Part shown: positions 54,755 to 64,000 of the stretch, one piece after another | Numbering within the stretch: the first letter of the stretch is position 1 | Layout of the letters: the number at the start of each line of letters is the position of its first letter | Program-made: the position numbers and the translations under genes | Assembly (NCBI GenBank): GCA_029776255.1 | Contig: JAKOTN010000026.1 | Coordinates: 124,001-188,000 of the forward strand | From: Pseudomonadota bacterium | Lineage (GTDB): Bacteria > Pseudomonadota > Gammaproteobacteria > Burkholderiales > Rhodocyclaceae | Direction: 5' to 3' | Length of the DNA: 64,000 nt | The notes under the pieces: model-generated | What the model saw: only the letters and a program-made list of their open reading frames with translations | What the model was told of the DNA's origin: nothing | Databases searched by the model: none

Positions 54755-54958
54755 ATGGCAACTGGTACAGTGAAGTGGTTCAATGACGCCAAGGGTTTCG
54801 GCTTCATTACTCCGGACGATGGCAGCGAAGATCTCTTCGCGCATTTTTCCGCGATCACCATGAGTGGATTCAAGACCCTCAAAGAGGGCGAAAAGGTTTC
54901 TTTCGACGTGACGCAGGGGCCGAAAGGCAAGCAAGCATCGAATATCGCGCGCGCCTGA
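54755..54958 (+). CDS. Cold shock protein, CspA family
   Basis: [34 protein letters not shown]. Confidence 0.96.
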   Translation: MATGTVKWFNDAKGFGFITPDDGSEDLFAHFSAITMSGFKTLKEGEKVSFDVTQGPKGKQASNIARA

Positions 54959-54982
54959 TTTTTTCGGGCGAGTAAATAGGGA

Positions 54983-55005
54983 CCCGCCTCTGGCGGGTTT
55001 TTTTT
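54983..55005 (+). terminator. Rho-independent terminator of the cold shock gene
   Basis: CCCGCC-TCT-GGCGGG followed by TTTTTTTT. Confidence 0.9.
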
Positions 55006-55062
55006 CGCCTTTTCGTTTTGCCCTATCGCTTCATCTCTGCACCACGCGCTTATTCCGAACCG

Positions 55063-55383
55063 TCAGGCGGTAACTAGCACCGTTTCGTCACTCCGCTTTT
55101 CTCCTTTATTATCCAGCCATGCCACGGAGATACGATCGCCCATTTTCAACCCTTTGGCATAAAAAGAAAAGAGGGGATTGCGCGATATGGCGGTATTCAG
55201 TTGCCCGCGAACCAGGACATTGCCGTTGGCGCTAACGACAAACGTCTCGATGAAGTGGGCCGGAATCGTTCTGCCGCTATCCGGATCTTTGCGCTGTCCG
55301 GTTTCCATCGGATGGGGCATCAGAATACGAATCTCGGCGGTGTCCCCCTGCAGGGTGGCGCGCAACTTAATGGGTTCAGGCAT
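55063..55383 (-). CDS. soxZ: Thiosulfate oxidation carrier complex protein SoxZ
   Basis: PIKLRATLQGDTAEIRILMPHPMETGQRKDPDSGRTIPAHFIETFVVSANGNVLV. Confidence 0.94.
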   Translation of the reverse strand: MPEPIKLRATLQGDTAEIRILMPHPMETGQRKDPDSGRTIPAHFIETFVVSANGNVLVRGQLNTAISRNPLFSFYAKGLKMGDRISVAWLDNKGEKRSDETVLVTA

Positions 55384-55395
55384 GGCGCGGTGCGT

Positions 55396-55890
55396 TCAAG
55401 CGCCGCAGCCGCCGAGTGTGACTCGGACATCCCGGCTGGCATGATAGATTTTGCCGTCCATCGCTTTCACAAGCACGCGAATCCGTGAAGATTCCGCCAT
55501 CTTGAGTTGCAAACGGGTGTGCGGCACAGCGCCATTGGCGAAAGCAAGGCTGGCCGCCAAGGGCATGGGGTTTTTGTCGACGAAAACCATGATCGTTTGA
55601 CCGGCTGGAATAGCGCTGACGATTTCAATGGCCACCTGCGCACCGTTCTCGGCCACGTCTGGCGCCTTGATGACGATGCCGCCGCTCTCCATGGAACTGG
55701 TCCCGCCAACCGCCTTCAAGGCGTCGGGCAGATTGGTCGCCGTGAAAGCCGGTCGGTTCCAGTCAGCGGCCAAAACGCGCAAAGGCGTCAACAAGCCGCC
55801 TGCGAGCAGCGGCCCCAAGGTGCAGCCGGCACCGGCGGCCTTCAGTAACAGCCGACGCAGACGGTGGATTTCCAGAGCGGCATCGCGCAT
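55396..55890 (-). CDS. soxY: Thiosulfate oxidation carrier protein SoxY
   Basis: Tat-like HRLRRLLLKAAGAG signal; C-terminal carrier Cys in ...VRVTLGGCGA*; adjacent to soxZ. Confidence 0.9.
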   Translation of the reverse strand: MRDAALEIHRLRRLLLKAAGAGCTLGPLLAGGLLTPLRVLAADWNRPAFTATNLPDALKAVGGTSSMESGGIVIKAPDVAENGAQVAIEIVSAIPAGQTIMVFVDKNPMPLAASLAFANGAVPHTRLQLKMAESSRIRVLVKAMDGKIYHASRDVRVTLGGCGA

Positions 55891-55894
55891 GGTG

Positions 55895-56383
55895 TCAGGT
55901 TGCCGTCCAATGCCCGGACTTGCCGCCGCTTTTTTCCAGCAAGCGGATGCCCTCGATGCGCATGCCACGGTCCATGGCCTTGCACATGTCGTAGATGGTG
56001 AGCAGGCCGACGCTGGTCGCGCACAGGGCTTCCATCTCGACGCCGGTGCGGCCGGAGCATTCGGCGCTGCTGGTGCATTCGACGGCATCGGCTTGCCGGT
56101 CGATCACGAAATCGACCGCGACCCTGGTCAGCGCGAGGGGGTGGCAAAGCGGAATCAAATCGGCGGTTCGCTTTGCCGCCTGAATCGCGGCGATTCTGGC
56201 GACGCCGAGCACATCGCCCTTGGCGGCGGAACCGGCGGCGATTTGCGCCAGTGTCTCGGGGCGCATCACGATGCGGCCCGTGGCCGTCGCCCGCCGGCTG
56301 GTTTCAGGCTTCTCGCCGACGTCGACCATCTGCGCCTGGCCTTGATGATCGAAATGGGACAGTGGATTCGGACTCGCGGACAT
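55895..56383 (-). CDS. moaC: Cyclic pyranopterin monophosphate synthase MoaC
   Basis: [68 protein letters not shown]. Confidence 0.96.
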   Translation of the reverse strand: MSASPNPLSHFDHQGQAQMVDVGEKPETSRRATATGRIVMRPETLAQIAAGSAAKGDVLGVARIAAIQAAKRTADLIPLCHPLALTRVAVDFVIDRQADAVECTSSAECSGRTGVEMEALCATSVGLLTIYDMCKAMDRGMRIEGIRLLEKSGGKSGHWTAT

Positions 56384-56446
56384 GATCAGGAGGGAACCAA
56401 GGGTGGGACGCCGCCAGAGAGTGGCGCTCGGTAACGCGCGGTAACA

Positions 56447-57976
56447 ATGGAAGGCATCCAAGTGGGTATCATAGCACCATCTCTCTTCGCACCCGTCGGA
56501 GCTCCGTTGAACAGAATCGTTACCACAGTCACTTCCCTGAGCCTGGCGGCGTTGTTGTCCCTGCCCTGCGCCTTGTCGTCGGCCGACGAACTGCCGGATT
56601 TGGGCGAGGCGGCGCGAGCGGAACTTTCGCCGCAGATCGAGCGCAAGATCGGCGAACGGATCATGAACGAAATCCGCCTGCGCGAACCCAGCTATGTGGA
56701 CGACCCGGAAATCACCGACTACCTCAGCCGGCTGGGCAATCGTCTGGTGGCCGCCAGCGCCAATCCAACCGCCGATTGCCAGTTTTTTGCCATCCGCGAC
56801 AACACGATCAACGCCTTCGCCATGTTCGGTGGCTTCATCGGTGTCAACACCGGCACGATTCTCGCCGCCCAGTCGGAATCCGAACTGGCGGGCGTGCTGG
56901 CGCACGAAATTTCGCACGTGATGCAAAACCACCTCGCCCGGCAAATCGCGCGCGAGAAGCAGAACTCGATCGCCACGATGATCGCCATGGCGGTCGGCAT
57001 CCTGGCCGCCCGGTCGAATTCGCAGGTGGCCACGGCGACCATCGCCTCCGCGCAGGCCGGTTCGATTCAGTCGCAACTGGCCTACAGCCGCGATTTCGAA
57101 CGCGAGGCCGACCGCATCGGCTTTCAAACCCTGAGTCAGGCCCACTACGACGTGCGCGGCATGGGCGATTTCTTTGCTCGCTTGCAGTTGGCCGGACGCG
57201 TCTACGAAAACAACGCGCCGGTGTATCTGCGCTCGCACCCGCTGACCGTCGAGCGCATCGCGGACATGCAGAACCGGGCGGAAAACGCGCCTTACCGGCA
57301 GGTGTCCGACAGCCTCGAATTTCACCTCGTGCGTGCCCGGCTGCGCGCCCAGATGGGGGCGCCAAGCGAGGAAATCGGCGAGTTCTCACGGCAGATTCAA
57401 GAAAAGAAATACGCCTCCGAAGCCGCCAGCCGCTACGGCCTGGCCTACTCCTGGTGGCGGGCCAAGGACTTCGTCGCCGCGCAACGCGAACTCGATGCGC
57501 TGCTCGCGCTCAAGGTGTCGTCGCCGATGATCGCCAGCCTGGCGGCCGAAATCAAACTGGCGCGTGGCGACAATGCCGGCGCGCTGCTCGGTTACCGCGA
57601 GGCGCTACAGCGCTACCCGCAAGCCAAAGCGTTGATCCATGGCTATGCCGAGGCGCTGCTCACCGCCAAGCAGTACGACCGCGGCCTACTGTTCCTTGAA
57701 TCGCAGTTGCAGGCCAACGGCACCGACTACAAACTCTACGGACTACAGGCGAAAACATTCGCGCTCGCCGGCAAACGCCTGCAACAACACCGCGCCCAGG
57801 CCGAGTTTTACTACCTTCAGGGACAACTGGGACCGGCCGTCGAACAGTTGCAATTCGCGCAACAAGCGGGTGACGGCAACTTTTTCGAGCAATCGGTGGT
57901 CGATGCGCGGCTACGCGAACTGCGCAAGCAACAGGCCGAGGAACTGAAGGAAAAACGGCAGGGGAATGGCGTTTAG
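56447..57976 (+). CDS. M48 family metallopeptidase with TPR region (BepA/YfgC-like); start uncertain (alternative TTG 56507)
   Basis: [18 protein letters not shown] (HExxH); C-terminal helical repeats. Confidence 0.92.
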   Translation: MEGIQVGIIAPSLFAPVGAPLNRIVTTVTSLSLAALLSLPCALSSADELPDLGEAARAELSPQIERKIGERIMNEIRLREPSYVDDPEITDYLSRLGNRLVAASANPTADCQFFAIRDNTINAFAMFGGFIGVNTGTILAAQSESELAGVLAHEISHVMQNHLARQIAREKQNSIATMIAMAVGILAARSNSQVATATIASAQAGSIQSQLAYSRDFEREADRIGFQTLSQAHYDVRGMGDFFARLQLAGRVYENNAPVYLRSHPLTVERIADMQNRAENAPYRQVSDSLEFHLVRARLRAQMGAPSEEIGEFSRQIQEKKYASEAASRYGLAYSWWRAKDFVAAQRELDALLALKVSSPMIASLAAEIKLARGDNAGALLGYREALQRYPQAKALIHGYAEALLTAKQYDRGLLFLESQLQANGTDYKLYGLQAKTFALAGKRLQQHRAQAEFYYLQGQLGPAVEQLQFAQQAGDGNFFEQSVVDARLRELRKQQAEELKEKRQGNGV

Positions 57977-58020
57977 AATACGCCCTTGCGCTTTTCCATC
58001 CCATTGTCGCGGACCACACC

Positions 58021-58248
58021 ATGCATTACGACCGAGAGCTAGACGTCAAGGGGCTGAATTGCCCCTTGCCCATTTTGCGCACCAAGAAAACGCTCGCCGA
58101 GATGTCGTCGGGCGAAGTTCTGCGGATACTGGCCACCGACCCCGGCTCGGTCAAGGATTTCCAGGCCTTCGCCAGGCAAACCGGCAACGAGTTGTTGTCC
58201 AGCACCGAAACGCAGAAAGTCTTCGAGTATTTCCTCAAGCGTAAATAG
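58021..58248 (+). CDS. tusA: Sulfurtransferase TusA family protein
   Basis: MHYDRELDVKGLNCPLPILRTKKTLAEMSSGEVLRILATDPGSVKDFQAFARQTGNELL. Confidence 0.93.
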   Translation: MHYDRELDVKGLNCPLPILRTKKTLAEMSSGEVLRILATDPGSVKDFQAFARQTGNELLSSTETQKVFEYFLKRK

Positions 58249-58309
58249 CGCCCTCCCCGACGGACGACGGACCGACGCCAACTCGCCACCGCGCCGCGCG
58301 CGCCGCTTG

Positions 58310-60163
58310 ATGCCGACCGACGAACCCTTCGCGCTGTTCGACGCCGACGATGGCGGCGCCCTGCGGCTGACCGATTTGCGGCACGCCGTTACCCTCGACG
58401 CCGCCACCGACCCGAAAGCGCTGCTGACCGCGCTCGAAGCCACCGCCGCGACCGGCCTGTGGATCGCGGTCACCGCAGACTACGCGCTCGGCACCCGCTT
58501 TGAACCGGCGGCCGCGGCCCGGGCCGACCCGGCGCGGCCCCTGCTGCGGGCCTGGGCTTTCGCGCGCGCCGACAACCTCGATCGCCACGCCGTAGACGAC
58601 TTCCTGGCCGAACGCTTGGCGGCGCTTCCCGAAGCGCAACGATGGGCCGGTGTCGCCGAACTCGCGCCGGCGCTGACCGAAACCGCCCACGCCGAGCGGG
58701 TGCGCCGGATCGGCCGCTGGATCGCCGACGGCGACTGCTACCAGATCAACTTCACCTTCCCGCTGAACTTTCGGGTGTATGGTCACCCGCTGGCGCTTTA
58801 CGCCCGCCTGCGCCAACGCCAGCCGGTGCGCTACGGCGGCGCCTTGTTCACCGACGAGGCGACGATTCTTTCCTTCTCGCCGGAACTATTCTTCGCCCGT
58901 CACGGCACCCGGGTGCACACCCAGCCGATGAAGGGCACCGCGCCGCGCGGCCGCACGCCACGGGCCGACGCCGCCCGCCGCGACGCCTTGCTGACGTCGG
59001 CCAAGGAACGCGCGGAAAACGTGATGATCGTCGATCTGCTGCGCAACGACCTCGGGCGCCTCGCTCAGGCCGGCAAGGTGCGCGTGGAGGCGCTGTGCGC
59101 CGCCGAAGCGTATCCGACGCTGTGGCAGATGGTCTCCACCGTGTCCGCCGAATTGCCCGACGCCACGCTGGCCGACCTGTTCGGCGCGCTGTTTCCCTGC
59201 GGCTCGATCGCCGGCGCGCCGAAAATCCGCGCCATGCGGCGCATCGCTGAACTCGAAGACGCGCCGCGCGGCCACTACACCGGCGCGCTGGGCTGGCTCG
59301 CGCCCGGCGGCGACTGCCGCTTCAACGTCGCCATACGCAGCATCGAGTTCGATAGCGACGACGACGGCCAGAACCACCACCCCAAGACCACCGGTGGCGC
59401 CGGCCGATGCGCCCGGCTCGGCATTGGCAGCGGCATCGTCGCCGACGCCGACCCACGGCGCGAATACGCCGAATGCCTGCTCAAGGCCCGCTTCCTCACC
59501 GCCGGCGATCCCGGTTTCGAACTCTTCGAAACCTTGCGCCTGACGGCCGGCGGCTACCCGCTGCTCACCGCGCATCTCGAACGCCTGCGAACCTCGGCGC
59601 GCGCGCTCGGCTTCGCCTGTCCGTTGGCGACCGTCACCGCCGCCCTCGCCGAACAACATGCCACCCTCGCCGCCCGTCAAGCGTCGGGCGAGTTCCGCGT
59701 CCGCCTCACCCTGACGCACGACGGACGCTGCCGCGTCGTCGCCTCGCCGCTGCCGGACATGGCCGACAGCGGTCGCCAACGCGTGGTGCTGGCGATTGAA
59801 ACGCTGGCGGCGGGCGACTACCTGCGGCGCCACAAGACCACGGCGCGCGGCCCCTACGACCGCGCCCTGGCCGCGCTGGCCGGGCAACCGGCGATTTTCG
59901 ACGCCATTTTCCTCAACGAACGCGGCGAGGTCTGCGAAGGCGCGCGCAGCAGCGTGTTCGTCGAGCGCCAAGGCGTGCTGCTGACGCCGCCGCTGCATTG
60001 CGGCCTGCTGCCCGGCGTCTTGCGACGCACCCTCCTCGAAGCGGGGCGCGTCGTCGAACGGGTGCTGCGCGTCGACGACCTGCGCACGGCCCCGGCCTTG
60101 TACGTCGGCAACGCCTTGCGCGGCCTGCTGCCGGTAACCCTCGAAACGGCGATGCGGGTGTAA
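58310..60163 (+). CDS. pabB: Aminodeoxychorismate synthase component I fused to class IV aminotransferase/ADC lyase (PabBC)
   Basis: IADGDCYQINFTFPL; MKGTAPRGRTPRAD; LLRNDLGRLAQAGKV; GSIAGAPKIRAM; then PabC-like FELFETLRL...FLNERGEVCEGARSSVFVERQGVLLTPPLHCGLLPGVLRRTLLE. Confidence 0.92.
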   Translation: MPTDEPFALFDADDGGALRLTDLRHAVTLDAATDPKALLTALEATAATGLWIAVTADYALGTRFEPAAAARADPARPLLRAWAFARADNLDRHAVDDFLAERLAALPEAQRWAGVAELAPALTETAHAERVRRIGRWIADGDCYQINFTFPLNFRVYGHPLALYARLRQRQPVRYGGALFTDEATILSFSPELFFARHGTRVHTQPMKGTAPRGRTPRADAARRDALLTSAKERAENVMIVDLLRNDLGRLAQAGKVRVEALCAAEAYPTLWQMVSTVSAELPDATLADLFGALFPCGSIAGAPKIRAMRRIAELEDAPRGHYTGALGWLAPGGDCRFNVAIRSIEFDSDDDGQNHHPKTTGGAGRCARLGIGSGIVADADPRREYAECLLKARFLTAGDPGFELFETLRLTAGGYPLLTAHLERLRTSARALGFACPLATVTAALAEQHATLAARQASGEFRVRLTLTHDGRCRVVASPLPDMADSGRQRVVLAIETLAAGDYLRRHKTTARGPYDRALAALAGQPAIFDAIFLNERGEVCEGARSSVFVERQGVLLTPPLHCGLLPGVLRRTLLEAGRVVERVLRVDDLRTAPALYVGNALRGLLPVTLETAMRV

Positions 60164-60181
60164 GCGCGCCTCGCGGGCGGG

Positions 60182-61696
60182 CTACGCGCGGCGCACCGGC
60201 AAGGAGCCGAAACTCTCGAGCGGCAGCAGCGTCGGCTGCCCGTCGCGTCCCGCAGCCGCAGGCAGCCATTCCCCCCAACCCACAACAGACTGCCGCCGTC
60301 CCCCACCGAGAACAGGCGCTCGCCGTCCGGCGAGAAGGCGCAGACGTTCACCGGATCCCGGTGAGCGTCCAGTATGGCCAGCGCGGCGCCGACGGGCGGG
60401 CCGGCAAGGGCAGCGTCAGCACGGGGCTGGCGTGCCGGTGACGGTCACCGATGAGCGCCGGCACGGCCGCCGGCGGGGTGCGGAAATGGAACTGCGTTCG
60501 ATAAAAGCCGCTGTCGCGCCAGCGGCTGTCGGCGACCATGCAGTGGCGAAAGATCGTGCCGGCGAGGCGAATACCGTGCAGCATGGGCAGCTGCCAGCCG
60601 CTCTCTCGTGCGCGCAGCGCGTAGGCGAACAGCAATTCGCAGACCTCTCGCCGCTGGTCGCGCCGCCAGCCTTGCAGGGTGGCAAGCAGCGACGGCTCGG
60701 GGCCTCGGCGAGCAGATGGCCGAGAAAATCGAGCGTTTCGGGGCTCGGCGCCTGCATCGCCCAGGCCGCCGGTTCGTCGCGGCGCAACGCGGCGAACAGA
60801 TAGTCGGCGAGAAAAAATTCCTGCGACGATCTGTGCGCGAAGCGGAAAGCGCTGGCGGGGCCATGGTCGACACCGGCGGGGAAGGTGGCGGTGCGCAGAT
60901 CTTCTTCGGGCTGCTCGGGGTGCGGATCCCGGTAACGGCGGCGCAGTTCGGGCCGGCTGTCGAGCCAGGCGTGGAACTAGCTAGTCTTCGAGCTGGTCGA
61001 CCGCCAGCGCGCGGTGGCCGCGCGCCCAGCGGTGAGCGGCGAGCCGCATCTTGTGGTCCGGCCAGATGTGATGCTTGCCGGCATCGCGCTCAAGCCAGCG
61101 CCGGGCCATGCGGCTCCTCGTGCTCCTCTTGCGCCTTGCGCAGACTGGTCGACCGACCGCTGATCGCCAGCCAGCACTCGTCGGGAATGGCCTAGACGAT
61201 CAGCCAGTCGACCCGATGACGAATCGCGGCGAGGTGAATGCCGACGGCTTCCATTTCGCCGCCGAGCAGAGTGCCGAAGCGGAGCGTCGGCCAGGACAGG
61301 CAGGCGTGCGGATCGGCGGCGCGGCACTGGTCGAGGGAGTTAAAGCGTTGGAAGAGCCTCGGCGAAGCCGGCGGCTTGCTCCCGCGCACGGTGAGACGAC
61401 CGTCGGCGTTGATCCGCCCGAGACCGTGGTCGCGGATGTCGTCGGACACCAGCACGTCGCCGATGCGCTGCTTGGCGGGGTTGACGCCGAAGGCGATGCC
61501 GACGCCGAGGAGCGCGCGCGGCCACCACGCCTGGAGGCGTCATGCGCCGCCAGTTACGCTTCCCCTTCGCCCTGCTTGCTGACCCGGTGCACCACGCGCA
61601 TGCCGCCGTGCACGCCGAGCAGGTTGTAGATGATGCCGGTGCGCGTTTCGGTTTTCGGCGGCCCGTCGGGCGAAAAGACTTGCCCGTCGCCGGTGC
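60182..61696 (-). pseudogene. Degenerate PNP/uridine-phosphorylase-like - NACHT (C-terminal part) - WD40 STAND NTPase gene
   Basis: Broken minus-strand segments in several frames: TRTGIIYNLLGVHGGMRVVHRVSKQGEGEA*LAAHDA / LQAWWPRALLGVGIAFGVNPAKQRIGDVLVSDDIRDHGLGRINADGRLTVRGSKPPASPRLFQRFNS...LLGGEMEAVGIHLAAIRHRVDWLIV*AI / WLERDAGKHHIWPDHKMRLAAHRWARGHRALAVDQLED* / WLDSRPELRRRYRDP...EEDLRTATFPAGVDHGPASAFRFAHRSSQEFFLADYLFAAL / SLLATLQGWRRDQRREVCELLFAYALR / PRADAALAGPPVGAALAILDAHRDPVNVCAFSPDGERLFSVGDGGSLL / EWLPAAAGRDGQPTLLPLESFGSLPVRRA*. Confidence 0.85.
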
Positions 61697-64000
61697 CTAC
61701 CGGCCGTCGAGGCGCGCGCGCCGCGGCTGGAGTTTTTCCAGCGTGGCGATGAAGTCCTTGAGGCGCTTTCTTTCCTGTTCGACCACGGCGGCGGGGGCGC
61801 GGGCGACGAAACTTTCGTTGGCCAGCTTGGCCTCGGCCTTGGCGACTTCGCCGGTGAGGCGGGCGATTTCCTTGTCCAGCCGCTCGCGTTCGACGGCGGT
61901 GTCGATCCGCACCTGCAGCATCAGCCGGGTTTCGCCGACGATGGCCACCGGCGCGCTGGCGTCGGCGGGTATTTCGTCGACCACCTGCACCGCCGACAGT
62001 TTGCACAGCGCGGTGAGGTAAGGGGCGTAGCGGTCGAGCGACTGGCGGTCGCCATGGACCAGCAGCGGCACGCGCACGGCCGGCGAGAGGTTCATTTCGC
62101 CGCGCAGGTTGCGGCAGGCGTAGGCCAGATCCTTGATCTGCCGCACCTCGGCTTCGCTGGCCGGGTCGAGCTTGTCGGCTTGCGGCCGCGGGTAGGCGGC
62201 GAGCATGATCGAGGCGTGCGTCTTGCGGCCGGCGATGGGCGCCACCGCCTGCCAGAGTTCCTCGGTGATGAACGGCAACAGCGGGTGCGCCAACCGCAGG
62301 ACGGCTTCCAGCACGCGCGCCAGCGTCCGCCGCGTCGCGCGCACGCTGGCCTCGTCGCCGCCTTGCAGTTGAATCTTGGCCAGTTCGAGGTACCAGTCGC
62401 AGAACTCGTCCCAGATGAATTCGTGGATCGCGCGCGCGAGCAGGTCGAAACGGTAGTCGGCGAAGTGCTGAGCGATTTCGGTTTCGGTGCGCTGCAGCGT
62501 GCTGACGATCCAGCGGTCGGCGAAGGTGAAACGCAGCGCCGATGTGCATTGCGCGGGTGTGCGGGCGTCCAGGGCGAGGTCGTGACCGGCGGTGTGCATC
62601 AGCACGAAGCGGGTGGCGTTCCACAGCTTGTTGCAGAAATTGCGATAGCCTTCGCAGCGGCCGAGGTCGAACTTGATGTCGCGGCCGGGGCTGGCCAGCG
62701 ACAGGAAGGTGAATCGCAAGGCGTCGGTGCCAAAGGGCTGGATGCCTTGCGGAAATTCCTTGCGGGTGCGCTCTTCGATCTGTTTGGCCTGCCTGGGATT
62801 CATCAGGCCGCTGGTGCGCTTTTCGATCAGGTCGTCGAGGCCGATGCCGTCGATCAGGTCGATGGGGTCGAGAACGTTGCCCTTCGATTTGCTCATCTTC
62901 TGGCCTTCGGCGTCGCGGATCAGGCCGTGTACGTACACATGCTTGAAGGGGATCTTGCCGGTGATGTGTTTGGTCATCATCACCATCCGCGCCACCCAGA
63001 AGAAGATGATGTCGAAACCGGTGACCAGTACCGTCGAGGGCAAATAAAGATCCAGCGCCGGGTTGGAAACCGCCGGCCATTCCGGCGTCCAGTCGAGGGT
63101 CGAGAAGGGCCACAGCGCCGAGGAGTACCAGGTGTCGAGCACGTCCGGATCGCGACGCAGCGCGCCGGCATAGCCTTGCGCGGTGGCCTCCGCGCGGGCT
63201 TCGTGTTCGTCGTGGGCGACGAAAATCCGGCCGTCGTCGCCATACCAGGCGGGGATCTGGTGCCCCCACCACAGTTGCCGCGAAATGCACCAATCCTGAA
63301 TGTTGTTCAGCCACTGGTTGTAGGTGTTGACCCAGTTCTCGGGGAAAAATCTGATCTCGCCGTCGGCGACGCAGGAGAGCGCCTTGCCGGCGATGCTGCG
63401 GCCGTCGACGCCAGGTTTGCTCATGGCGACGAACCATTGGTCGGTGAGCATCGGTTCGATCACCACGCCGGTACGGTCGCCGCGCGGGACCTTGAGCGCG
63501 TGCGCCTCCACCTTGTCGAGCAAACCTTGCGCCTCAAGGTCGGCGACCACCCGCTTGCGGGCGTCGAAACGATCCAGCCCGCGATAACAGGCCGGGGCGT
63601 TGTCGTTGATCCGGGCGTCCAGCGTCAGGATCGGAATCGTTTCGAGCTTGTGGCGCTGGCCGACGGCGTAGTCGTTGAAATCGTGCGCCGGCGTGACCTT
63701 GACGCAGCCGGTCCCGAAGGCGAGGTCGACGTAAGCGTCGGCGATGATCGGAATCTCGCGGTCGCAAAGCGGCAGCTTGACCGTTTTGCCGAGCAGGTGC
63801 CGATAGCGCTCGTCTTCCGGATGCACCATCACCGCGGTGTCGCCGAGCATCGTCTCCGGCCGGGTGGTGGCGACGGTCAACGTCGCGCTGCCATCGGCCA
63901 GCGGGTAGCGGATGTGCCACAAGTGGCCCTGCTCTTCTTCCTGGACCACTTCCAGGTCGGAAACGGCGGTTTGCAGCACCGGGTCCCAGTTGACCAGCCG
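61697..64000 (-). CDS. valS: Valine--tRNA ligase, 5' end outside window
   Basis: [12 protein letters not shown]-like [59 protein letters not shown]. Confidence 0.96.
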   Translation of the reverse strand, partial: RLVNWDPVLQTAVSDLEVVQEEEQGHLWHIRYPLADGSATLTVATTRPETMLGDTAVMVHPEDERYRHLLGKTVKLPLCDREIPIIADAYVDLAFGTGCVKVTPAHDFNDYAVGQRHKLETIPILTLDARINDNAPACYRGLDRFDARKRVVADLEAQGLLDKVEAHALKVPRGDRTGVVIEPMLTDQWFVAMSKPGVDGRSIAGKALSCVADGEIRFFPENWVNTYNQWLNNIQDWCISRQLWWGHQIPAWYGDDGRIFVAHDEHEARAEATAQGYAGALRRDPDVLDTWYSSALWPFSTLDWTPEWPAVSNPALDLYLPSTVLVTGFDIIFFWVARMVMMTKHITGKIPFKHVYVHGLIRDAEGQKMSKSKGNVLDPIDLIDGIGLDDLIEKRTSGLMNPRQAKQIEERTRKEFPQGIQPFGTDALRFTFLSLASPGRDIKFDLGRCEGYRNFCNKLWNATRFVLMHTAGHDLALDARTPAQCTSALRFTFADRWIVSTLQRTETEIAQHFADYRFDLLARAIHEFIWDEFCDWYLELAKIQLQGGDEASVRATRRTLARVLEAVLRLAHPLLPFITEELWQAVAPIAGRKTHASIMLAAYPRPQADKLDPASEAEVRQIKDLAYACRNLRGEMNLSPAVRVPLLVHGDRQSLDRYAPYLTALCKLSAVQVVDEIPADASAPVAIVGETRLMLQVRIDTAVERERLDKEIARLTGEVAKAEAKLANESFVARAPAAVVEQERKRLKDFIATLEKLQPRRARLDGR

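Noticed and set aside
58310-60163. PabB-PabC fusion as a novel architecture
   Set aside because: Fused aminodeoxychorismate synthase/lyase proteins are already well known in proteobacteria
61554-63437. 627-aa minus-strand ORF
   Set aside because: Arg/Pro-rich alternative frame of valS; only its last ~45 codons coincide with the PNP remnant frame, not a real continuous gene

Overview
This 64 kb window looks like a GC-rich betaproteobacterial chromosome, probably Rhodocyclales-like judging from gene content and order (inferred by recognition only). Most of it is housekeeping: rng, trhP/yegQ, xth, pyrE, gatCAB, mreBCD-mrdA-rodA-rlpA, two acyl-CoA dehydrogenases, phaC, proB-obgE-rpmA-rplU, ispB, tRNA-Pro, pilSR, pckG/maeB, clpAS, a cspA-like gene, soxYZ, moaC, an M48 protease, tusA, pabBC and valS. 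No CRISPR array, prophage, IS element or rRNA was recognised. The most notable items are: (1) a class I cyclic-di-GMP (GEMM-I) riboswitch, with an apparent SD-sequestering hairpin and a 17-bp tandem duplication at its 5' edge, upstream of a subtilisin-like autotransporter; (2) a heavily decayed PNP-phosphorylase/NACHT/WD40 STAND-NTPase gene (conflict/antiphage type) between pabBC and valS; (3) an uninterrupted GNAT-acetyltransferase/beta-carbonic anhydrase fusion ORF with an internal SD+GTG at the domain junction; (4) a secreted caspase-like/MORN-repeat protein preceded by a perfect 16-bp hairpin overlapping an alternative hairpin; (5) a thioesterase gene remnant; (6) catalytic/carrier motif variants in PhaC (AYCLGG) and SoxY (GGCGA). 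All calls come from reading the sequence and the supplied ORFs; no database search was run.
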